A stretch of DNA of 64,000 bases. Origin: DASVTR01 sp036382855 (GTDB taxonomy: Bacteria; Acidobacteriota; Blastocatellia; Pyrinomonadales; Pyrinomonadaceae). The notes beneath the pieces are model-generated. The model was not told where the DNA came from. It did not search any database and saw only the letters and a program-made list of their open reading frames with translations. Position 1 is the first letter of the stretch; each line of letters begins with the position of its first letter. Below, in pieces: positions 59,362-64,000 of the stretch. Made by a program: the position numbers and the translations under genes. The DNA lies in contig DASVPO010000006.1 in the NCBI GenBank assembly GCA_036382855.1, positions 496,001-560,000 of the forward strand, written 5' to 3'.

Positions 59362-60781
59362 CGGAGCGCCCGCCCTGCTTGTGCACACGCTGGCGAGCCG
59401 CTTTGTCATCATCTTGCTCTGCGCGGCCCTAGTGCTTTCGGCGCTGGCCTACGGCACTGTGCACTACTGGGCGCTCGCCCTCTTCCAAACGGGCGCGGCC
59501 CTCATCATTTTCTTCTGGATGGTGGACGGCTGGCGCAGCCAGCGTTTACGCTTCAGCCTGAACGTTCTACAGTTGCCGCTGGCCGGACTCTTCATCATCG
59601 GGCTGATTCAATTGCTGCCCTTCGGCAGCAGCAGCGGAACAGCAGACGCGTTTGCTGCGCTCTCGCAGTCGCCCGTGCAAAGCATCTCTTTCGACCCCTA
59701 CTCGACGCGCCTCGCGCTCGTCCAAATCCTTGCGCTCCTCGTTTACTTCGCCGCCGCCCTCTCCTTTATAGACAGCCCGAAGCGGCTACGCCTTCTCGTG
59801 CGCGTTATCATCATCTTCGGCTTTGCGCTCGCCATCTTCGGCCTCATACAGTCTTACACCAGCCCGAACAAGGTTTACTGGATTAGAGAACTACCGCAGG
59901 CCGCGCCCTTCGGCCCGTTCATCAACCGCCATCACTTCGCAGGCTACATGGAGATGACCTTAGCACTCACCTTGGGCCTGCTCTTCTCCGGCGTGGTCGA
60001 GCGCGAGAAGCGGCCGCTCTACATCTTCGCCGCCGCGATGATGGGCATCGCTCTCATTATGACCAACTCGCGCGGCGGCATCATCAGCCTCGTCGCCTTA
60101 ATCTTCTTTCTCGTACTGATAACGGGATTCGGGCGCAGGCACGCGAGAGAGCCGGAGGAAAAAAGCACGCGTGTGCGCACCGCTCTCGTGCGTGCGGCGA
60201 TTGCTTTAGGAGTTGTTATCGCACTTTTTGCGGGCGTCGTCCTGCTTGGCGGCGAGCCTGCCCTGAGCCGCTTCGTCGGCACGGTCAACGCTGACGACCC
60301 GACCACCGGCCGCGCACATTTCTGGTCCACCTCTCTCAAGATTATTCAGGACCATCCGTTGATGGGCGTCGGCCTCGGCGCTTTTCACCTTGCCTACACG
60401 CGCTACGATACGCGCAACGGCCTCTTCCGTCTCGAACAGGCGCACAACGATTACCTGCAAGTGCTGACCGACGCCGGAATCATAGGCTTGCTTCTGGGCC
60501 TCTTCTTCGTCGGCGCGCTCTTTCGTCTGGGCCTCCAACGGAGAGAGAGCGCGGACACATTCCGCAGCGGTGTTGCAACAGGCGCTCTCGCCGGATGCTT
60601 CGCCGTGCTCGTCCATAGCTTCTTTGATTTCACGCTGCACACGACTTCAAACGCGCTGCTCTTTTTAGTGCTCGCCGCTCTCGCCACCATCAACGGGCGC
60701 GTAGAGCTTCCCGGTTCGGGCCATCGCCGCCGTCGCCGTCGCCCGACAGTGCCGCAGCCGAGCCTGCCGCCGCGCCTCTAG
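59279..60781 (+). CDS. O-antigen ligase/polymerase family membrane protein (Wzy_C)
   Basis: This is a multi-pass membrane protein of about 500 residues. The ATG at 59279 is used, but that makes an 83-base overlap with the TPR gene; a GTG at 59381 avoids it. Features: many hydrophobic segments, the FGPFINRHHFAGYMEM region, MTNSRGGIISLVAL (the SRGG motif of Wzy_C) and LGAFHLAYTRYD...EQAHNDYLQVLTDAGIIGLLLGL (H-N-Y/L motif of ligases). It should polymerise or transfer the glycan on its lipid carrier in the periplasm. The C-terminal tail is very Arg-rich. Confidence 0.83.
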   Translation: MTTSISNASATSPLPEEAATQNPSRTNNGAPALLVHTLASRFVIILLCAALVLSALAYGTVHYWALALFQTGAALIIFFWMVDGWRSQRLRFSLNVLQLPLAGLFIIGLIQLLPFGSSSGTADAFAALSQSPVQSISFDPYSTRLALVQILALLVYFAAALSFIDSPKRLRLLVRVIIIFGFALAIFGLIQSYTSPNKVYWIRELPQAAPFGPFINRHHFAGYMEMTLALTLGLLFSGVVEREKRPLYIFAAAMMGIALIMTNSRGGIISLVALIFFLVLITGFGRRHAREPEEKSTRVRTALVRAAIALGVVIALFAGVVLLGGEPALSRFVGTVNADDPTTGRAHFWSTSLKIIQDHPLMGVGLGAFHLAYTRYDTRNGLFRLEQAHNDYLQVLTDAGIIGLLLGLFFVGALFRLGLQRRESADTFRSGVATGALAGCFAVLVHSFFDFTLHTTSNALLFLVLAALATINGRVELPGSGHRRRRRRPTVPQPSLPPRL

Positions 60782-60808
60782 TTTGGCTTGTGATGAAAGG
60801 ATAACGAG

Positions 60809-61237
60809 ATGAAGAGATTATTTCGGGTCGCGTTGCTTTTCAGTCTCTTGATATTTGCGGCATCGGTTGTCCATGCCTGCCGGTGTCCACGTGTGAAGCC
60901 GCAGAAGAAGTTGAAAGAATCCAGCGCAGTGTTCATCGGAGAGGTCGTTGAGATTGGTGAGGATGTTAAGGGCGACTGCTCCGCCGGGGTGAAGTTTAAG
61001 GTTGAGAAGTATTGGAAGGGAGTGAATGAACCTTTCATCACCGTCTACACTACGGCGCTCACCTGTTTCAGTGGATGCGCAGTCCCGGTTGAGGTCGGCA
61101 AGAAGTTTCTGGTTTACGCTCACCGTTATGGTGATGGTCGCTTGGGAATGGTTATTTGCACGACATCGCTGATTGGCGGCGAGCGTGCGGTCGAGGAACT
61201 AAAAGTGATTGGGAAAGGTAAGGTGTTTAAGCAGTGA
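60809..61237 (+). CDS. Small secreted protein with TIMP-like N-terminus
   Basis: This 142-residue protein has a signal peptide of about 23 residues followed at once by C24-R-C26-P. In TIMPs (metalloproteinase inhibitors, NTR fold) the mature protein starts with CxC and the first Cys binds the protease zinc. SSAVFIGEVVEIG and FKVEKYWKG are strand patterns of bacterial TIMP-like proteins. Further cysteines (C66 region, CFSGC and C near TTSL) allow the usual disulphides. A lipoprotein is the alternative reading of the VHAC site. It could inhibit metallopeptidases such as the M36 enzyme (speculative). Confidence 0.68.
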   Translation: MKRLFRVALLFSLLIFAASVVHACRCPRVKPQKKLKESSAVFIGEVVEIGEDVKGDCSAGVKFKVEKYWKGVNEPFITVYTTALTCFSGCAVPVEVGKKFLVYAHRYGDGRLGMVICTTSLIGGERAVEELKVIGKGKVFKQ

Positions 61238-61677
61238 CGACGAACTTGCTTGGAATGTTACGCAGCCGGACTGAGCAGACCATCCTCAGCACACTCAACA
61301 TCAGCATCGAATCGGCTGAAGCCGACCGCGTTGTGCTTTCGATGCCGGTTGAGGAACGCGTGCACCAGTACACGGGCCTGCTTCACGGAGGCGTCTCGGT
61401 GGTGCTGGCTGAAACGGCTGCTTCCATCGGCGCTGCGCTCAACACAGACCTGCGCCGCTTTACGCCGGTCGGCGTCGAAATCAACGCCAATCACCTGCGC
61501 TCCGTGACGCGCGGGATTGTTCGTGCCGAAGCGCGCCCCGTCTATGTCGGCCGTCAAATGACCGTCTGGTCCATAGAGATTAGGGACGAGCGCGACCGCC
61601 TCGTCTGCACTTCCCGCTGCACGCTCGCCTTCAAGCCGGGCAGCGCGCTCGCCGAGACTGATAGCAAAGAGGATTAA
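61234..61677 (+). CDS. PaaI-type hotdog thioesterase
   Basis: This 147-residue hotdog-fold protein has YTGLLHGGVSVVLAETAASIGA (the family HGG motif, where the Glu/Asp is in the helix that follows) and VGVEINANHLRSV. It hydrolyses acyl-CoA thioesters. Starts at a GTG overlapping the stop of the TIMP-like gene (GTGA). Following 149 bases downstream is an acyl-CoA ligase gene, so the two could act in the same lipid or aromatic-acid pathway. Confidence 0.88.
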   Translation: MTTNLLGMLRSRTEQTILSTLNISIESAEADRVVLSMPVEERVHQYTGLLHGGVSVVLAETAASIGAALNTDLRRFTPVGVEINANHLRSVTRGIVRAEARPVYVGRQMTVWSIEIRDERDRLVCTSRCTLAFKPGSALAETDSKED

Positions 61678-61826
61678 GGCGGCAGAGGAAGGCGCGCGTT
61701 GTATCTTGCCCGCAGAAGATGTAAGCTTGTCGGCATCTAAGCAGTCAAAATTTCAAGAGAAAGCACGCGAGTTCTATAACTCAGGCCGAAGAACGTGCGC
61801 GTTTTCTGGTCACACAATCGGAACCG

Positions 61827-63647
61827 ATGACTCAACCGCCAAGCGAAACACCAAGCGCACAGACAACACTTCCCCGGCTCTGTCTCGACTCAATTCAAAA
61901 AAACGCGAAGCGAGACGCGCTCAATCATAAGATTGGCGACCAGTGGATAAACATTTCCGGCGAAGAGTTTATACGGCGTGTGCGACACATCGCGCTCGGC
62001 CTCGCGGAGCTTGGCATCAAGGCTGGCGACCGCGTCGCGCTGCTCTCCGAAAATCGCCCTGATTGGTCCATCACAGACCTTGCCATCCTCAGCCTCGGCG
62101 CTGTCAACGTTCCAATCTACACCACACAGGCCGTCGAGCAGGTCGCCTTCATCCTACAGGATTCGGGCGCGCGTGCCCTCTTCGTTTCCGGCCGCAAGGT
62201 CTTCAGGCACGCCAGCGCCGCCATAGAGAATTTAACTCAACTGGAAAAGCTCATCTTCTTCGATAAGGAAGCGTCCAGGGGTGTCGAGCGCGCGATGACG
62301 CTCGAAGAACTCGAAGAGAGCGGCGCGGCCCGCCTGCGCGAAGACCCGAACGCCTTCGACGCTCTTCTCAGCGCTGGGCGCAATGATGATTTAGCCACCA
62401 TCATTTACACTTCAGGCACGACCGGCGAGCCGAAGGGCGTCATGCTGACGCATGGCAATTTCATCTCCAACGTCCTCTCGATTTCGAGCACGCTTCCCAT
62501 CTATAACACCGACGTTGCGCTCTCCGTGCTCCCGCTCTCACACATCTTCGAGCGGACAGTCTTCTACGTCTTCTGCTACGTCGGTGTCTCTGTTTATTAC
62601 GCAGCCTCCTTTGATCAGGTAGGCGACCATTTGCGCGAAGTCCGCCCGACGATTATGACGGCCGTGCCCAGGCTGTTTGAAAAAGTCTATCACCGCATCG
62701 TCAAGCGCGGGATGACGGCCGAAGGCTGGAAGCGCAAGCTGTTTGTCTGGGCGCTCGATGTTGGGCATCGCTACGCGGAGTTGAAGGATAAGCGAAAAGC
62801 AATCGGGCCGTTGCTTCAGGCGCAGCAGGCTGTGGCGAGTCGTCTGGTCTTCTCGAAGTGGCGCGAGGGAGTGGGGGGTCGCCTGCGTTACTTCGTTTCG
62901 GGCGGCGCGCCCCTTTCGCCCACCCTCTCCTACGCTTTCTGGGCCGCAGAGATCGCCATCCTACAGGGCTTCGGGATGACGGAGACCTGCATCGTCTCCG
63001 CCAATCGCCCGGACGATAACAAGATTGGCTCGGTCGGCCTGCCGTTTCCCGGTATTGATGTCAAGCTGGCTGAAGACGGAGAGATTCTGGTGCGTGGGCC
63101 AAACATTATGCGCGGCTACTACGGTCATCCTGAAGAGACGGCGGCCGTGCTCAAAGACGGATGGTTCGCCACAGGCGATGTCGGGCGAATGGACGAGCGC
63201 GGCCATCTCTACATCACAGACCGCAAGAAAGACCTCTTCAAGTTGTCAAACGGCAAATACGTCGCGCCGCAACTCGTCGAGAGTTTGATTAAGCAGAGCC
63301 AGCTTGTTAGTCAGGTCGTCGTCATCGGCGCAGGACGTAAGCAGCCTGCTGCCCTAATCGTTCCCGATTGGGGAGAACTGCGCAGCGCAATGACCGAGGC
63401 CGGGCTGAGCGTGCCGGATTCCGACGAAGCGTGGAGTCGTGATGCCGCGACCGTGAAGCTCGTGCAGCGAGACGTTGCGCAATTGACAGCCGAGCTTGCA
63501 GATTACGAGCGCGTGCGCCGCGTCGCCCTGCTGCCGCAGGAATTCACGATTGACAGCGGCGAACTCACGCCGACGCTCAAGGTCAAACGCCGCATCATTG
63601 ACGAAAAGTACGGCGACGTGATTAACGAGCTTTACGGAACGGAATAA
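61827..63647 (+). CDS. Long-chain acyl-CoA synthetase (AMP-forming)
   Basis: This 606-residue adenylate-forming enzyme has the AMP-binding motif IYTSGTTGEPKGVMLTH (about 190-207), SVLPLSHIFERTV, a linker GGAPLSPTLSYAFWAAEI, QGFGMTETCIVSANR and the hinge DVGRMDERGHLYITDRKKDL with KYVAPQ. It is of the FadD15/FACS type. It activates fatty acids to acyl-CoA for turnover or lipid synthesis. Start at ATG 61827; the long N-terminal shadow frame upstream is not needed. Confidence 0.93.
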   Translation: MTQPPSETPSAQTTLPRLCLDSIQKNAKRDALNHKIGDQWINISGEEFIRRVRHIALGLAELGIKAGDRVALLSENRPDWSITDLAILSLGAVNVPIYTTQAVEQVAFILQDSGARALFVSGRKVFRHASAAIENLTQLEKLIFFDKEASRGVERAMTLEELEESGAARLREDPNAFDALLSAGRNDDLATIIYTSGTTGEPKGVMLTHGNFISNVLSISSTLPIYNTDVALSVLPLSHIFERTVFYVFCYVGVSVYYAASFDQVGDHLREVRPTIMTAVPRLFEKVYHRIVKRGMTAEGWKRKLFVWALDVGHRYAELKDKRKAIGPLLQAQQAVASRLVFSKWREGVGGRLRYFVSGGAPLSPTLSYAFWAAEIAILQGFGMTETCIVSANRPDDNKIGSVGLPFPGIDVKLAEDGEILVRGPNIMRGYYGHPEETAAVLKDGWFATGDVGRMDERGHLYITDRKKDLFKLSNGKYVAPQLVESLIKQSQLVSQVVVIGAGRKQPAALIVPDWGELRSAMTEAGLSVPDSDEAWSRDAATVKLVQRDVAQLTAELADYERVRRVALLPQEFTIDSGELTPTLKVKRRIIDEKYGDVINELYGTE

Positions 63648-63759
63648 AGACGAAAGTAAAAAGGCAAAAGGCAAAAGTTAGAGAAAGAATAAGGCAAAAG
63701 GGAAGATGAGAGACAAGGCTCTTTATCTTCCCTTTTGCCTTTTACCTTTTTACTTTTAC
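63646..63759 (-). repeat. Heptad-arm inverted repeat, AAAAGGC/CTTTTGC type, with extra left arm
   Basis: A first run of units (AAAGACG, AAAGTAA, AAAGGCA, AAAGGCA, AAAGTTA; 63646-63680) precedes a hairpin. Its inner stem is perfect over 15 bp (GGCAAAAGGGAAGAT at 63693-63707 with its complement at 63725-63739), with a 17-base loop. On the minus strand the loop holds GAGCCTTGTC. It lies between convergent genes, starts at the acyl-CoA ligase stop and ends 1 base from the stop of the minus-strand gene. Confidence 0.88.
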
Positions 63760-63760
63760 C

Positions 63761-64000
63761 TTACTGCATCAGCGTCAGGCGTTCTTTGTCGTCCGCAATT
63801 TCGGCGAAGCTTTCCATGCGGAGCAGGCTTCCGGCCTTGAGCAGCGATTCGGCCAGATAGTGCAGCGGGGCAGGCATTTTCGCCTGTTCGTAGCGTTTGA
63901 CGGTTGCAGGCGGGTGGCTGGTCAGCAATTGCAGCTCTGCGCCGCAAAAATCGCAGCCTGCAATGTGCGCTGTCACATGTATCTTCAGTTCGGATGCGAG
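63761..64000 (-). CDS. Zinc-finger (zf-HC2-like) protein, C-terminal part only
   Basis: The frame is open to the right edge, so at least 79 residues are visible and the start is outside. The visible part reads AHIAGCDFCGAELQLL, an HxxxCxxC element as in anti-sigma-factor zinc-binding domains. The rest is helical with no membrane segment. It may be a regulator of an ECF sigma factor; the partner gene would be outside the window. Its stop abuts the heptad hairpin. Confidence 0.6.
   Translation of the reverse strand, partial: LASELKIHVTAHIAGCDFCGAELQLLTSHPPATVKRYEQAKMPAPLHYLAESLLKAGSLLRMESFAEIADDKERLTLMQ

Noticed and set aside
61706..61930. 74-codon frame before the acyl-CoA ligase
   Set aside because: Overlaps the ligase gene by about 100 bases in another frame and looks like random sequence.
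9899..63759. Heptad repeats considered as CRISPR arrays
   Set aside because: Units are 7 bp without spacers and are arranged as inverted arms; no cas genes are present.

Overview
The window is chromosomal DNA of a moderately GC-rich bacterium. The best guess is an Acidobacteriota of the Blastocatellia type. This is an inference from the long secreted M36 metallopeptidase with C-terminal DFDGDG repeats, the DUF433/DUF5615 and HicBA modules, and the general style of the genes. No rRNA, tRNA, CRISPR array or transposase was found, so the placement is tentative.

Layout. Positions 1-5.4 kb (minus strand): a partial secreted protein, an O-methyltransferase, a HerA-like ATPase, a HicB/HicA toxin-antitoxin pair, a zinc-ribbon membrane protein and a periplasmic retropepsin-like protein. 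Positions 5.4-22.5 kb (minus strand): a long, tightly spaced cell-surface polysaccharide operon. It has methyltransferases, two glycosyltransferase-like proteins, two sugar epimerases, asparagine synthase, the Wzm/Wzt ABC exporter and a WbpB-WbpD-WbpE-WecB/WbpI-like set expected to make a UDP-diacetamido-uronic acid. A divergent control region at 22.5-22.9 kb separates it from a plus-strand run to 30.4 kb: rmlB, rmlD, a small membrane protein, a Wzc-like co-polymerase/tyrosine kinase, and a second acetyltransferase/aminotransferase/oxidoreductase set. Positions 30.5-34.5 kb hold the M36 peptidase, followed by gmd, both on the minus strand. From 36.4 to 57.4 kb (plus strand) comes a second polysaccharide region: glycosyltransferases, a CapD-type dehydratase, a nucleotidyltransferase, fcl, two acyl/epimerase genes, a GT-C type membrane protein, a second asnB, rmlA, rmlC, and a WecA-like initiating transferase fused to half of a CapD protein. 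Positions 57.4-64 kb hold a DUF433/DUF5615 toxin-antitoxin pair, a TPR protein, an O-antigen ligase/polymerase, a TIMP-like secreted protein, a thioesterase, an acyl-CoA ligase and a partial zinc-finger protein.

Together the genes supply dTDP-L-rhamnose (rmlA, B, C, D all present, but scattered), GDP-L-fucose (gmd, fcl) and one or two amino-sugar uronates. They also supply the glycosyltransferases, the lipid-linked starter enzyme, chain-length control and export. A Wza-type outer-membrane channel, a Wzx flippase and the WbpA-type dehydrogenase were not found here.

The most unusual feature is a family of intergenic elements. Each has two complementary arms built from degenerate 7-bp units (typically five per arm) around a 7-19 nt loop. 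Arm sequences differ between loci. Several loops share a GCTTG-type motif in the same orientation relative to transcription. Many elements start on the stop codon of the upstream gene and end a few bases before the next start codon.
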